Assembly: GCF_963169125.1 (NCBI RefSeq)
Contig: NC_084797.1
Location: 88,569,868 to 88,633,867, forward strand
Reading direction: 5' to 3'
DNA length: 64,000 nucleotides
From: Humulus lupulus
Taxonomy: Eukaryota > Streptophyta > Magnoliopsida > Rosales > Cannabaceae
Below the pieces are notes generated by a model, which was given only the letters and a program-made list of their open reading frames with translations, searched no databases and was not told where the DNA came from. Below are positions 1 through 12,373 of this stretch, in pieces. Numbering within the stretch: position 1 is the stretch's first letter; each line of letters starts with the position of its first letter. A program made the position numbers and the translations under genes.

Positions 1-400
1 AACTCGAGAGATGCCTTGCAAGGTTTTATTCTTTATTTCCTTTTTTTATAAGGGTCTCTTTTAGGACCTTTCTTGGCTGTGTACTCTGCCCCCCAAGTGG
101 TTGGAGAGATTTATCTCGTTGGGCACTTTGATCATTTTGCTCATGCACTTTGATAATTCCAATTGGTGATAGGTACACAAGAGATAGATATGTGCTCACG
201 TAAATGAGGAAGGTGTCATGCCAATAAAAAACATATTCATTAAAAATAATTAGAGTACATAGGCAACATTGTTCTTACCACATATGAGGGCATCTAGGTC
301 ACCCCTCTAATCTATAGTTTCTTTTGAGGGGAGGACTCACAACTATGTTGGGGGGCTAACTATGGTAACCCTTTTGATTTATCGCACTAAAAGTGGAGAT
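1..400. other. No gene recognised
   Basis: This AT-rich stretch lies beyond the protease fragment. I see no RT motif on either strand. It may be the spacer between protease and RT of the Tat-like element or unrelated inserted DNA. Confidence 0.4.
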
Positions 401-1299
401 TTACCTAATGCTCCCTCTCAGGCACGTACGCAAACCATTAGTTTTGATCTCCTTAGTAACTTTGGTATTGAACTCACGCAGGTTTGCATTCCCATGCACT
501 ACCATCGCCATTGGTTCTGGCGGTTTCATGACTATGCGGAGGGACATGTTATAAAATTCCCTTGCTTCTTTTTGTTCCCCTTTCATGCTTGCTACTCCCC
601 CAGGAGTTGGGAATTTTATGGCCAAGTGGTACACCGAGGTTATGGCCTTCAATTCACTCAGGGAGGGTCTCCCTAATACCGCATTGAAAGTCGAGGAACA
701 ACTTACTATGACAAATTTTTTCATTACAGTGGTCTGTCTGGGCAGCTCTCCCATGGTGAGGGCCAACTCAATTGTACCCAGGAGCTGTATCGAGTCTCCT
801 GTAAATCCATATAGAGAGGTATTGTAGGGCTTTAGGTGCCTGATGTTCAATCCCATCTTTTCTAAAGCTGGGTTGTATAGGATGTATACAGAGCTTCCAT
901 TGTCAACCAAGTCCCGATGCATCCTCATGTTAGCAAGTTGTACAGTCAACACCAAGGGATCGTGGTGAGGAAAATTCACACCTCGTGCGTCTTCTTCAGT
1001 GAAGGTTATTGAGTCATTTCCCCCCTTAAAATTCTTTGGTGGCGTTGCTCCAAACTTAAGATGCACGGAGGTGGACTTCGCCTGGCCTCCCTTGCATACT
1101 TGTCGCGCCCCTTGCTCGATTCTCCTCCGAACCCTGGCCCTCCGAAGATGGTCCTAACTTCTCCTTGCACCTCTGGGGCTACATCTCGTGCTTGTGGTGA
1201 GGGTACTCCTTCCTTCAGTCTTTGGTTTTCTTTGTGGATGTTCCTACCCAAGTGTCCCCAGCGTATAAGCTCTTCGATTTCTATCTTCAAATGAGTGCA
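401..1299 (-). pseudogene. Tat-type gag C-terminus and retropepsin, frameshifted
   Basis: Retrotransposon aspartic protease that would cut the gag-pol polyprotein. The open stretch 401-1066 holds LVDNGSSVYIL, the Tat form of the catalytic DxGSS turn, followed about 85 residues later by FNAVLGRPSL, the second conserved segment of this family. The overlapping stretch 1006-1299 in another frame carries IEELIRWGHL and KENQ, which normally lie just before the protease, so a frameshift separates the two. The reading stops near 401, before any RT. It is not functional as it stands. The assignment rests on motif recognition. Confidence 0.75.
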
Positions 1300-3018
1300 T
1301 TCCGCGGTGGTGTGGCCAATATCTTTATGATACCGATAGTACTTTCAGGGAACTCTCTTTGACCTATCTCTCTTCATTGGTGGGGGTCTTCTGAAGGGAA
1401 GATGATTCTCGTTTACTATGAAGATATGCTTCCTAGTATGTGTTAGGTCAGTGTAAAAGGTGTGGGATGTTTGCCTAGGATCACCTTTGTGTTTGTGCTT
1501 CCTCTGGTGGTCATCTCTTGGGCCTTCATACACCCTTTTCTTTTTTGCGTCATTCGAACCTTCAGCGGCTGGGGGCTTAACAAGTGGTGTCTTCAGGTTC
1601 TCATGGCCATCTTCGACACGAATGTACTTTTGGGCTCATTCGTAGAAATCTTCTAAATCAGTGACCTCCCTTTCGAGCATATTATCCTCAAGCTTACTGC
1701 CTGGGTGCACTCCAGCCGTGATTGCCGTTTTGAGTTCTCCCCTAGTCAGGCTACCCACTTTAGCCACCTCCATGTTGAACCTATGGATGTAGCTCTTCAA
1801 GCTCTCTCCTTCACCTTGCTTTATATTAGTGAGGCTAGTGCGCGACAGGGTATAATCATGTACGACATGATGTTGTTGGAGAAACTCGTCGAAAAATTGT
1901 TGCCATGACCTAATGGTCCCCGACCTCAGCCTCTTGAACCACTTGTATGCAGGGCCCTTCAACATGACCGTGAAATAGTGAAACCTTGCTCTGGTATTGA
2001 TTCCTCTCAGCTTCATTACAATTGTTAAAGGCATCCAAGTGGTACTTTGGATATGAGGTGCCCTCATATGGGGTCATATGAGGTTCTTTAAGGTTAGCTG
2101 GGAGCCGTTCCAACTAGATTTATCGCGTGAAGAGTGACTTGTAGTCGAACCCTTCATCGGTAATGTGCCCTTCAGATGCCATGACGATCTTGCTCTAAAG
2201 GCTCCTCATCTCGGTGTCTAGCTCATGTCGCATCCTATTCAAAGAGTCCCTCAGCTCGGTAGGGTTGGCCTTTCTCTTATCTGTACCCTTCGGAGGGGCC
2301 ACAGGAGGTGTCATCCTTACTTATGACCTCCTTCCATTGAGCTTTTCTCTTAGGTCGGGTATGCCTCCTTAGAGGTGACTTCAACTTCATTATGAGGGCT
2401 GGCGTTGTTCTTTTGCTCTGGCCTCTGGGGCTGCTTCGCCTGTCCAGGACGTTCATGCTTCTTCGCCCGAGGGGTGTTACTAGCGGAGAGTCAAGTCCTC
2501 CCATCATTGACAAGGGTTGTGGTTTCTACACCCTCTTGGCCTTTCTCCTTTCGTTTAGGAAGAGGCATGCTTGATTTTCCCTGCAGCAAACCATTCAACA
2601 CTTGCATATTCTCTAAGGTAGTTTCTAGCCTTTGGTTCTTCTGTTGTAATTCGCGTATCCCTTCTTCGTAAAATCGAGAACTAAAGCTCAACCTTATGGA
2701 ATGTACACGGGGGCGATTTTCTGGCCTACACGTTGATGGACTCGAATTTTGCCAGCCAGAGTTCGACACCTACGATGGCCATGGGGGAGAAAACTCTCTA
2801 TCATCTCTCGTGGCAGCAGCCGATGGTCTCGGATGGTTCTCATCAGGTTGGACAGCTGGGGATGAAGCCTCCCTTTCATCTCTAGGAACCATGGTCTCCT
2901 TTGGTGCATCCACATTTTTGGGTGGCAGAGGATTCTTCATGGAGGCCTTCAGCTGATCTCCGTCGAGGTGGACCTCCACCTCTCTTGGTTCTCTCAGTCG
3001 CTTAGAGCATCTTGGCAT
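1300..3018 (-). pseudogene. Tat-type gag, broken
   Basis: Nucleocapsid/capsid polyprotein of the Tat-like element. The start is the ATG at 3018, whose product begins MPRCSKRLREPREVEV; the gag at 24626 begins alike (MLRRSKRLRQIQKVEV). A probable coiled coil (IRELQQKNQRLETTLENM) lies near 2600-2660. The Retrotrans_gag core (YKWFKRLRSGTIRSWQQF ... FLQQHHVVHDY ... SLKSYIHRFNMEVAKVG) lies at about 1640-2070. The open stretches switch frame between about 2500 and 2060 and again downstream of the core, so the gene is interrupted by frameshifts and stops. Confidence 0.8.
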
Positions 3019-3067
3019 CTTTCTCTGCCAGAATCAATGGAAGAACAGTGGCTTGGCACTTATTCTG

Positions 3068-3085
3068 CCCACAGACGGCGCCAAA
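3068..3085 (-). promoter_or_regulatory. Primer binding site, Tat-like element
   Basis: Minus-strand TTTGGCGCCGTCTGTGGG lies one base inside the LTR end. The same words occur at 24559-24576. TGGCGCCG would pair with a tRNA ending CGGCGCCA; I did not identify which tRNA. Confidence 0.75.
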
Positions 3086-3341
3086 CTGTTGACGATAAGA
3101 ACTCGTCAACTAAGTTAGTTCAAGAACTTCGTGAGTTAAAAAAGAAGTCGATTCAAATAGAATGAACTTCAAGCAAACTTTCTTATGATTTGAAGAACAC
3201 AAAATGTAAATGCTGAAATTTTAGAATGAAAAATAGAGAGAATGTATAGTGTCTATTTCCGTTAACAATGAGTGGTTACAAAATTCTCTAAAAAAATTCC
3301 TTCTAAAAATTCCCTCTCCCTTCTTAGGTGAAGGGAGGTCA

Positions 3342-3349
3342 TATTTATA
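3342..3349 (-). promoter_or_regulatory. LTR TATA box
   Basis: Minus-strand CTATAAATAT, about 255 bp before the 3' end of the LTR, a spacing close to the other Tat-type LTRs here. Confidence 0.6.
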
Positions 3350-3839
3350 GTAGAGCACTATTGGCTCATTGTACATGGTGGTCCCTGGGGACACGACTCT
3401 GCATATGCAGTTTACAGATGGTAGTGGTGCTAGGAGCATGGTAGTCGGCTCTAGTACATGCTCAGGGTCTGCAGGAGCACATCCACTTTAGTACCTAGTT
3501 ATACCTCCACCATCTATTTAGTACGAATGTCAGAGGTTGTCTGGGAAGGACCACATCAGGTACCCAACTCGTACGACCACTACTTGTCTGGCTTGGTGTT
3601 TAGGGTCATTCACCTGGGCCCTTTAGGGCCGTACCCCTGTACGTACTTCGTATCCATATGATCTCTTTGAGTCATTTGTAGGTTTTCTTGTACTCATAAT
3701 GCATCCTACTCTCTTAAACTTTAAGTGTAGGAGACTTATGGGTCATCATGGGAGATACGATCCTAAAAGGCATGGGGGGCCAGAGCCTTGAGGTGCCCGT
3801 CGCGGAGGGAAGGACCGAGTGCGAGGTTATGCCTCACGA

Positions 3840-4200
3840 GGTATGGCACGAGATGTGAGCTAGTGGCGTGAGGTGCTGGTGCGCAGCAGGGGCCTGTGGC
3901 GCGAGGCGGAGGTAGGGGCCACGAGTGGGTGTCGTGCGAGGTGTGGCACGAGACGCGGGCTCACAGGGCAAAGGCAGGGGCCACGAGTGGGTGCCGCGTG
4001 AGGTGTGGCGTGAGATGCAGGCCAGTGGTGCGAGGCCCTGGTGCGCAGTAGGGGCCTGTGGCGCGAGGTGGAGGCAGGGGCCACAAGTGGGTGCTGCCCG
4101 AAGTGTGACACGAGACGCAGGACAGTGGCGCGAGGCGCTAGTGCGCAGTAGGGGCCTGTGGCACGTGGTGGGCTCATGAGGCGGAGGCATGTGCCATAGC
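3840..4200. repeat. GC-rich tandem array, ~100-bp unit, in LTR U3
   Basis: Three units of about 100 bp and one shortened unit of about 60 bp. Each contains a GAGGTGTGGCACGAGA-like segment and GGGGCCACGAGTGGGTG; the full units also have GTGCGCAGTAGGGGCCTG and GCGAGGC. The reading frames across the array are a by-product of its composition. Confidence 0.75.
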
Positions 4201-4562
4201 GGGCATCTCGCAGAGGTACCTGAGCGAGACCTCTGAGTCAAGCACGAGGCGAACATCTCGCAAAGTTACCCAGGCGAGACCGCATCTCCAGGCGTGGGTT
4301 GAGTGTCTTGCGATGCTACCCAGGCAAGATCGTTGTCTTAGCGCGAGGCGAGTGCCTCGCGGGACCGCTCATGTGAAACGACTGTGTTAGGCATGACGCA
4401 AGGCCGAAACGGTGGTAATGCTGAGACCATGTTTGATGCCTTTTTCCCTGAGTCAATGCTCCAAGAGTCCAACGGGGCTTTGGTCATGGTTATTGGGACC
4501 TTTGAGAGGCTTCAGACAAGAGTTGGGAATCTTTCATTGGTGTGGAGATTTTAGCATCCACA

Positions 4563-4704
4563 CATTATAATATAACTCAAGTAATTAATTACTGATAAAC
4601 ACATATATAAGAATTAATCACGTAGTAATACATTAAATCTATTATTGCCCTTCTGGCACACTAATCAAGGAACTAAGCCTTACTAATAAATTCGAGGCGT
4701 TACA
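4563..4704 (-). repeat. Remnant of the 3' LTR of element C
   Basis: It matches the end of the other C LTR at about 29845-29986 (CATTATAATATAACTCAAG ... GCGTTACA). The rest of this LTR lies beyond the Tat-like insertion, left of the window. Confidence 0.8.
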
Positions 4705-4739
4705 ACTATCCTCTCCTTACAGAAATTTTGTTCTAGAAA

Positions 4740-5660
4740 TCATACGTGAATAGTCCAGGATGCCGATCCCGCATATCAGACTCAAGCTCCTAAGTTGCTT
4801 CCTCTACTTTGCTGTTTCTCCATATCACTTTCACTAAGGCAATGGTCTTGTTTTGTAAGACTTTATCCTTTCGGTCTAGGATCTTAACTGGTTTCTCCTC
4901 ATAAGACAAATCTTGGTCCAATTCCAAATTTTCATAACTCAACACATGTTCAGAATATGATTCGTACTTCAAGAGCATGGACACATGAAACACATTGTGA
5001 ACCTATGATAATGCTGGAGACATAGCTAATTTTACGCCACCTCTCCAACCTATTCTAGAATCTCAGAGGGGCCAACAAACCTAGGACTTAATTTGACTTT
5101 CACTCCAAATTGTTTCACTCCTCTCAAAGGAGAAACTTTGAGAAACACATGATCACCGACTTGAAACTCTACACTTCTACGTTTTAAGTCCGAGTAACTC
5201 TTTTGTCTACTCTGGGAGGCGAGCATCAGAGCTCTAATCTTCTCAGTTTCCTCATTAGTCCTTTAAACAACCTCAGGACCTAAATACCTCCTCTAACCCA
5301 TCTTATCCCAATGAATGGGCAATCTACACTTTCGCCCATATAACTTTTTGTACCCAGCCACTCAGATAGTCACCTGGCAACTGTTATTATAAGAAAACTC
5401 AATCAAAGAGAGATACTTACTCCAAGATCCCCCAAAACCCAATACATAGGCCCTCAACATATCCTCTAGTATTTGAATTGTCCTCTAAGACTGTCCATCC
5501 GTTTGAGGATGATAGGCAGTACTGAACCTTAACTGCGTGCCCATAGCCTTCTGTAGGCTTTCCCAAAACATAGAGGTGAAGTTAGGCACCCTATCGGACA
5601 TTATCAACCTCGGAGCCCCATGGAGACGCACGATGTCCTTCACATAAAACTCAGCATACT
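4740..5660 (-). pseudogene. Element C integrase C-terminal half and chromodomain
   Basis: Minus-strand remnant of the integrase that would join cDNA to the host chromosome. The stretch 5485-5655 reads [20 protein letters not shown] then [12 protein letters not shown], so it covers the second catalytic Asp region and the region before the catalytic Glu. The chromodomain-like tail near 4790-4993 reads ILDRKDKVLQNKTIALVKV then EEAT and stops. Several stops lie between. The N-terminal half of the same gene resumes at 18194, after two insertions at ATACT. Confidence 0.8.
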
Positions 5661-7807
5661 TGTAATGCCCTACCTCCTTAGAGCCGTTACTAAGTGAGTT
5701 TAAAACGTGCATTTAACTCGCTAATTGAGGTTTTAAGACAAACGTGTAATTAAACCATAAACAGAGTCATAAAATTTAAAAATAATTCCATTTACTGAAA
5801 ATCATAAAGTGTTTAACATTTGGGATCCCAAAACACAGTTTAGAAATGTTTACAGCACATAAATACAAGCAAAGTCGACTAGACGACAAAATCTAAGTTT
5901 AGTACAATCATCTCCCAAAATACCCCTCTTCGTGGCTGCCAGGCCGGCCAAACATGTACGCGCCGCTTAACGCTCTCCGTACTCATGGTTGGTCGACTTT
6001 TCCCCTGTCCTTACCTGCACCACAGAGCACTTGTGAGCCGAAGCCCAGTAAGAAAACCCTCACAAGCAGATAACATATGCATATCAAACACTTAGCATAT
6101 AAACAAACCATCAATATGCTATACACATACGACCATGCCGTCCGAGGCGCTTTACCAGGCCCTGGGTTTGCGGTCCACACTGTGAGGATATCCCAGGTAT
6201 CCTTTAGGGTCTCGCCCTGGAAACTCGCACTCCATGTGCTAAATGCTGCCCTCGGCCCATTGCCGCACTCGGCCTTGCACTCCACGTGCTTAACGCCGTT
6301 CCCGGGCCCTTGCTGATCTCGGTTTGCGCCGTTCCCGGCTCTTGCCGAACATTTACACATATGCATACATAGCATAATAAAGCAAATACTAAATATGAAC
6401 AAACTCAATCAAAGGGCTACACCCTGCAACACAATCATATAGGGTCCTGCCCTGCATACAAGCTCTATGGGAACATCAGTTTTCTTATCTGTGTCCCAAG
6501 TTTTCCAAGCACCGATGTTCCGAGCACAGTCCCCTAATCCGAGCCTCGCCAAAACCCTAGTCACAACGCATTAACAATATTCATCCATAAAGTTCTAATC
6601 CATTAAATAAAATCGAGTCAAAATTCTAATCTCCGGGACCTTGAAGTCTATCAATCTGGGTGATAAAGTCCATCCTGAGCCTTAACCTTTCAGTTCCCAA
6701 GCCTAAACACACTTTAAACCTTTGAGTCCATCAGGCCATGCCGCGGCCCGCCCCTAAAACAGAGAGCAACCCCAAATTAGGGCAGGCGCCACGACCCTAG
6801 TTAGAGCATGTCGTGGCCCGCCCTTCTTCTAGGCCACCAAAATGCTTCAAAGGGCCGGGGCTTAGCAAGAACAATGCCGCGACCCGACCCTTCGAACCCA
6901 GAAAAATCCTCCATTAATGACATGAAAACCCAACCAATTTATCCCAAAATCAACTCAACAATACAAACCATTAATCACAGAAGTCCTAAAATAGTTTCAG
7001 CAGCAAAACCTAGCAAGAACTTAACTCAAAACCTCATCAAGCTCATAGAATGATCCATCACCCAAAGCACATGCAACACTCTAATATTCAACTTAAAACC
7101 AGTGTGATAAACCAAGATCAAAGCTTACCTTGAGCTAAGTTAAGTCTCTGAATTTGGTCCTTAAGCCTCAAGCTTCTAGCTCCCAAGATTTCTCAGCCCA
7201 ATTCCTTATTTTGATTAGCTTCCACCACAATTTTCCTTTGATATGCCTTAGAGAAAATAAAGAGAGAGAAGAGGAAATGCTTGGGTCGGTTTCTACAAGT
7301 TTCTGAGTGTTTCCCTTTCTTTTGTTTTATTTAACTTAAGCTTTAAGGTTACCTCAAGGCTCGGGGTACCAAAAACGTCCTCGAGGGCAAAGTGGTAAAT
7401 TTCCCAAATATTCCCTCCTACACATTCTAACCTCAAATATATCTCCAAATATTTATTTCCATAACCCGATAACCCCATAAAATATCTAATACCCGAATTA
7501 CCCCTCAACTCGCCCTGAGTCAGATTCTCAACCCCATTGTGACTTTCACGCTAACGGCTCCCTAGGACTGTCTCAAATCGTGCTACACAGATATAACACA
7601 TTTCTCTCATTTATCACATGTATGCCCTCAACGGGGCTAAATTACAAACATGCCCCTAATATCCAAACGGGGCCCACATGCATATTTAATTCAACTAAAC
7701 ATGCATCTATAATCACATATTCACATATTATAACAATAATTCACTTATTGCCCACCAGGCATGCTAATCAAGGCCTTAAGCCTTATTAGCAAATTTGGGT
7801 CGTTACA
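5661..7807 (-). repeat. A1 3' LTR (2147 bp)
   Basis: On the plus strand it runs TGTAATGCCCTACC to GGGTCGTTACA. It contains the conserved TTTTCTTRCTGGGC ... GTGCAGGTAAGG block (minus, about 6010-6060) and a CCGCGG-containing GC-rich patch near 6735-6890. Confidence 0.88.
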
Positions 7808-7842
7808 ACTATCCCCTCCTTACAGAAATTTCGTCCTCGAAA

Positions 7843-9224
7843 TTACCTGAACAACTCGGGATACCGCTCCTTCATCTCTGATTCAAGTTCCCACATCGCC
7901 TCCTCAACCTTGCTGTTCCTCCACAACACTTTCACCAAGGTGATGGTCTTGTTTCGCAAGACTTAATCCTTCCGGTCAAGAACCTGAACCGGCTTCTCCT
8001 CATAGGACAAATCCTGATCCAGGTCCAAATTCTCATATCTCAACACATGCCTCGTATCTTACACATACTTCCGGAGCATGGACACATGAAAAACATCATG
8101 AACCCTTGATAACGTTGGAGGCATCGCCAACCTGTAAGCTGCCTCTCCAACCCGTTCCAGAATCTCGAAGGGGCCAAAAAACCTAGGGCTCAGCTTTCCC
8201 CGAACACCAAACCATTTCACTCCCCTCAAAGGTGAAACCCTAAGAAACACATGGTCACCAACCTGAAATTCCACGCTCTTGCGTTTCAGGTCTGAATAAC
8301 TCTTCTAGTGACTCTGGGAGGGGAGCATTCGCGCTCTAATCTTCTCAATCGCCTCATTAGTCCTTTGAACCATCTCAAGACCCAAATAACTCCTCTCACC
8401 TGTCTCATCCCAATGGATAGGTGATCTACACTTCCTTCCATAAAGCATCTCATACGGAGCCACTCCGATGGTCGCCTGATAACTGTTGTTATACGAGAAC
8501 TCAATCAAAGGGAGATACTTACTCCAAGATCCCCCAAAAGCTAGCACGCAGGCTCGCAAGATATCCTCCAATATCTGAATCGTCCTCTCAGACTGTCCAT
8601 CTGTCTGAGGATGATAAGCGGTACTAAACCGTAACTGCATGCCCATAGCCTTCTAAAAACTCTCCCAAAGCTTGGAAGTGAAGGTGGGGTCCCTGTCGGA
8701 TACTATCGACCTCGGAGCCCCATGAAGTCGAACAATTTCCTTCACATATAACTCAGCATACTGCTCCACAGTATAAGTCGTCCTGATCGGCAAAAAGTGG
8801 GTGGACTTGGTATACTTATCCACAATCACCCACACCGAGTCATGCTGTCCCACGGTCCTCGGCAAACCAACCACGAAGTCCATGTTGATATCTTCCCACT
8901 TCCATTCTTGAATCCTCAGAAGCTACAACAACCCTGCTGACCTCTGATGCTCAGCCTTGAATTGCTGACAAGTTAAGCACTTGGCCACATAATCCACCAC
9001 ATCTCTCTCCATGCCCGACCACCAATACAAGACTCTCAAATCCTGGTACATCTTCGTCGTATCCGGGTGCAAGGAATAGGGATTGGTATGCGATTCATCT
9101 CAGATTTCCCGCCGGATATCAGAATCCATCAGAACGCAGATCCGATCCTAATACTTTAGTAACCCCATCTCTGAAATAGAAAAGTCCTTAGTCGCTCCGA
9201 CTAAGACGTTCTCTCTGTGACCTC
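7843..9224 (-). pseudogene. A1 integrase and chromodomain
   Basis: Minus-strand integrase in several open pieces. Working 3' to 5' along the plus strand: the stop codon at 7843-7845 after the chromodomain tail, the SH3-like C-terminal segment (8059-8274, GDHVFLRVSPLRGVKWFG), the DDE core (8305-8883, with MDFVVGLP, SDRDPTFTS and [12 protein letters not shown], so all three acidic residues are present), and the zinc-binding region (about 8940-9200, where homologues have HHCC). In-frame stops near 8650 and elsewhere break it. The tail identifies the chromovirus lineage. Confidence 0.82.
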
Positions 9225-9799
9225 TCAACTGGGAATCTTTCCCCTGCGCCTCCTTGGTCCTTTATGGAGTGTAGACTGAAGAGTGATGTTAGCTAACCGG
9301 CTAGCCACCAACTCTATGCTCACTCTAGTCATCTCCTCATCTAGCTTATCGGATATCTGCCTTGAACTAAACAATTGTCCTGGGCCTTTACGACTCAATG
9401 CATCAGCCACTACATTAGCCTTCCCAGGATGGTAAAGGATGTCACAATCATAATCCTTAACCAATTCCAGCCACCGTCTCTGATGCATATTCAGATCCTT
9501 CTGAGTAAAGAAATACTTCAAACTCTTATGGTCGGTGTATATCTCGCACTTCTCACCATAAAGATAATGTCTCCAAATCTTAAGTGCGAATACCACCGCT
9601 GCTGTTGACGGTAAGAACTCGTCAACGATTGATGGTTAGAAAACTTCAATCTCTATACTACGGAGAGCTTTGAATCAGATAGAAAGGACTCTAATCAACA
9701 GAAGAAAACTCAGGCAACAATGAAAAACATAAACATATATTTCTCAAGTCTCTCTCATACATTTAGTTTTCCAACCCCTTAGCCTGAGGGGTTGGAGCC

Positions 9800-9807
9800 T
9801 ATTTATA
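9800..9807 (-). promoter_or_regulatory. TATA box of solo LTR J
   Basis: Minus-strand CCTATAAATAGG, about 197 bp before the LTR end. Confidence 0.6.
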
Positions 9808-10249
9808 GGGGGGGGCTCTATTGGCCCAGGATACAAACAAGTCCCAGACCACAGGGACGTACACAGGTACTCTGATAGTGTAGTGGCTCAGGGTGTAGTG
9901 GTGTCTACCCTGATGGTGTCAGAGTCGTGGCCCAGGACAAAGTACTTTCGGCTCTGGCGTATGGTCGGGGGTGTCCAAGTGGTACCACTACTCTTCGTAC
10001 AGGTCCATACCGCCACTACTCCTCAGACGCAGATCATAGGGTCATGCCTCTGTTCTCTCCACAACCGTACGCCCCGTGTCAGCGCACGTATTCCGTACTC
10101 GGTCATCCTCACCAATCCCCGTTCAATGCTCTATGTTCGTTTGGCATATCAACAAGGTTTCTCCAAGTCATCCCGTGCCTATGTCAAGGAAGTTTCAACC
10201 TATGCATGTCCTGAGAAGTCAAGGCGCCAGGGGTCGGGGCCGGCTTATG

Positions 10250-10620
10250 CGGATTGCATAGACACGAGGCTCGCAGCATGAGCGCCGTGGCAAGGCCACA
10301 CCCTCGCATAGCGAGGCTGGTCCTTTTCCCTAAAGTATAGGCATGGCTCGGGCGTCGCAACAAGGTAGCACCCTTGCACAGCGAGGCTGCCTCTCCTCAT
10401 CCCGGGTGCAGCGTCGCGAGGCTAGGGGCACGGATACCACGACGAAGCCCCACCCTCGCATAGCGAGGCTGACCTTCTTCTCCCGAGTGCAGGCGGGACT
10501 TGATGCCTAATGGAACGGGGCGCACGCGGGTGACCAGCTGGGGTCCCTCGCATAGTGGGGGTGACGTTTGGATTGACAAGCGGCCGAAGGCCCTCGCCCA
10601 GCGAGGGTGGCCCTCTTAGC
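10250..10620. repeat. GCGAGG/CCTCGC-rich dispersed repeats in LTR J
   Basis: Several copies of CCCTCGCATAGCGAGGCTG and variants, each holding the small palindrome CCTCGC/GCGAGG, at irregular spacing of about 70-100 bp. Confidence 0.65.
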
Positions 10621-11680
10621 CCAACTCTCCCACCATCATGTAACGCCCTTTTAGGATGTCTCGTGGTATAGAGCTTCACTCGTGAATAGAATTCACAAGG
10701 AAATATTTCCACATTTACAGCTGCCAACTCCAGATCATTCGTGGGATATCTCCGCTCATACTCCTTTAACTGTCTGGATGCATAGGCTATCACCTTACCA
10801 GCTTGCATCAACACACACCCTAAAACCTGTCTGGAAGCATCACAATAAACCACAAATTTCTCATTATCTGTCGGCAGACTTAACACTAGCGCGGTGATCA
10901 GTCGCCGCTTCAACTCTTTGAAACTGTTCTCACATCTGTCTGTCCAGAAATACTATCTTCTTCTTTGTCAACTTTGTCAATGGCGTAGCTATTCTGGAGA
11001 ACCCCTCAAAAAAATGCCGATAATGTCCTGCCAATCCTAGAAAACTCCTCACTTTAGGAACACTACTCGGTCTAGGCCAATCTCAACTGCCTCAATCTTA
11101 CTTGGGTCAACCAGAATCCCCTCTTACTGACGATATGGCTCAGAAATGTAACTTGCGGTAACCAGAACTTGCACTTGCTGAACTTAGCATATAACCTATG
11201 CTACCTTAACCACTGCAATACCAACCGCAGATGCTGCTCATGCTCTATCTCTGATTGAGAGTACACCAAGATGTCGTCGATGAACACAATCATGAACTTA
11301 TCCAAATAATCCTTGAAATCCCTATTCATCATATCCATAAAAGCTGATGGGGCGTTGGTTAATCCAAAGGACATAACCAGGAATTCATAGTGTCCATACC
11401 TCGTTCGGAAAGCGGTCTTTGGTATGTCCTCCTCTTTAATCCTTAACTAATGCTAACCTGATCGGAGATCAATCTTGGAAAACACTGCTCTTCCCTGTAA
11501 ATGATCAAATAAATCGTCGATCCTAGGCAGTGGATACTTGTTATTAATGGTTAACTTATTCAGATCCCTGTAGTCAATACACATTCTAAGAGATCCATCC
11601 TTCTTCTTAACGAATAACACAGGAGCACCCCATGGCAAGAAACTCGGTCTGATGAACCCCAAATCAAGTAATTCCTGCCA

Positions 11681-12373
11681 CTAAATCTTCAACTCTTTTA
11701 ACTCTGCTGGAGCCATTCTGTAAGGTGTCCTATAAACTGGATTCGCCCCTGGTGCTAACTTTATAACAAAGTCAATCTCCCGCTGCGGCGGCAACCCTGG
11801 CAGATCTGCTAGAAATAAATCTGGAAATTCACACACCAGTCTGGTCTCACCCGGTCCAACCGACACAACCCTAGAGGTATCCACGACATTTGCTAGGAAT
11901 CCCATGCAACCTTCTTGCATCAAGTCTCTAGCCTTCAGTGCTGAAATCATAGGTATTCACGGTCCACCAACTGTCCCCACAAATACAAAGGGTACCTCCC
12001 CTTCTGGTTCAAAAGTCACCATCCTATGCTTGCAGTCAATCGTCGCTCCATACTTCGATAACCAATCCATCCCTAAGATCATATCGAAGTCATCCATCAC
12101 AAGCTCAATCAGATCAGCAAACAATTCCCTACCATCCACCTCTACTGGTAAAGCTCCAATCCACCTCCTAAAGACTACCAGTTCTCCAATTGGCAACAAA
12201 GTCTTAAAACCCCTAGCATACAAAACACTAGGTCTACACAGCTGATCTATCACTCTAGCAGACACAAACGAATGAGTAGCCCCCGAATCAAACAATGCAG
12301 TATAAGAAGAACCAGCACTAGAAATCTGACCTGTCACAACTGAGGGGCTAGCCTCCGCCTCAGTCTGAGTCAA
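11681..12373 (-). pseudogene. A1 retropepsin
   Basis: Aspartic protease of the A1 polyprotein. The catalytic loop DSGATHSFVS is intact, followed by ILGMDWLSKYGATIDC and a C-terminal linker (VVDTSRV, CEFPDLF, DLPGLPPQREIDFVI) that leads into the RT. The 11957-12373 stretch ends in a stop just before the linker resumes at 11950. The neighbouring gag zinc-knuckle region is in a different frame. Confidence 0.82.

Larger units (their letters stand above)
1..4562 (-). mobile_element. Tat/Ogre-like Ty3/gypsy element, 5' part
   Basis: Reading on the minus strand, this is a 5' LTR (3087-4562), a primer site, a broken gag and a retropepsin; the rest lies beyond the left edge. The gag and protease match the Tat lineage rather than the chromoviruses that dominate the window. 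Its right end abuts LTR sequence that continues at about 29845 in the other LTR of element C, so it inserted into the C 3' LTR. The left target-site copy is outside the window, so the TSD cannot be checked. Confidence 0.8.
3087..4562 (-). repeat. 5' LTR of Tat-like element (1476 bp)
   Basis: On the minus strand it runs from TGTGGATGCTAAAATC to TCGTCAACA. Both ends can fold: GTGGA/TCCAC at the start, and a perfect 7-bp stem GTTGACG/CGTCAAC with a 9-nt loop at the end, next to the primer site. A TATA box lies at 3342-3349. The U3 part carries a GC-rich tandem array (about 3840-4200). Confidence 0.8.
9603..10719 (-). repeat. Solo LTR J (Tat-type, 1117 bp)
   Basis: TG...CA ends with a perfect TSD GCTGC at 9598-9602 and 10720-10724, inserted in the A1 RNase H. 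On the minus strand it ends GTTGACG, 9-nt loop, CGTCAACA, as do the other Tat-type LTRs here. A TATA box lies at 9800-9807. The U3 portion (about 10250-10620) carries CCTCGCATAGCGAGGCTG-like repeats. No internal region remains, so it arose by LTR-LTR recombination. Confidence 0.88.
9225..11680 (-). pseudogene. A1 reverse transcriptase and RNase H, split by a solo LTR
   Basis: Minus strand. The RT begins at the right (11453-11662: [40 protein letters not shown]). The FIDDILVYS active-site segment is readable near 11275. RNase H begins at 10720-10913 ([18 protein letters not shown]) and resumes at 9225-9596 ([36 protein letters not shown]). The solo LTR at 9603-10719 interrupts RNase H exactly at its 5-bp TSD. 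Additional stops occur in the RT. Confidence 0.85.

Noticed and set aside
3834..4256. Frames of 84-140 codons in the Tat-like LTR
   Set aside because: Low-complexity translation of the ~100-bp GC-rich array.
10397..10579. Open frame inside solo LTR J
   Set aside because: It lies in the CCTCGC repeat zone and has no similarity I recognise; the neighbouring frame merely runs from RNase H into the LTR.
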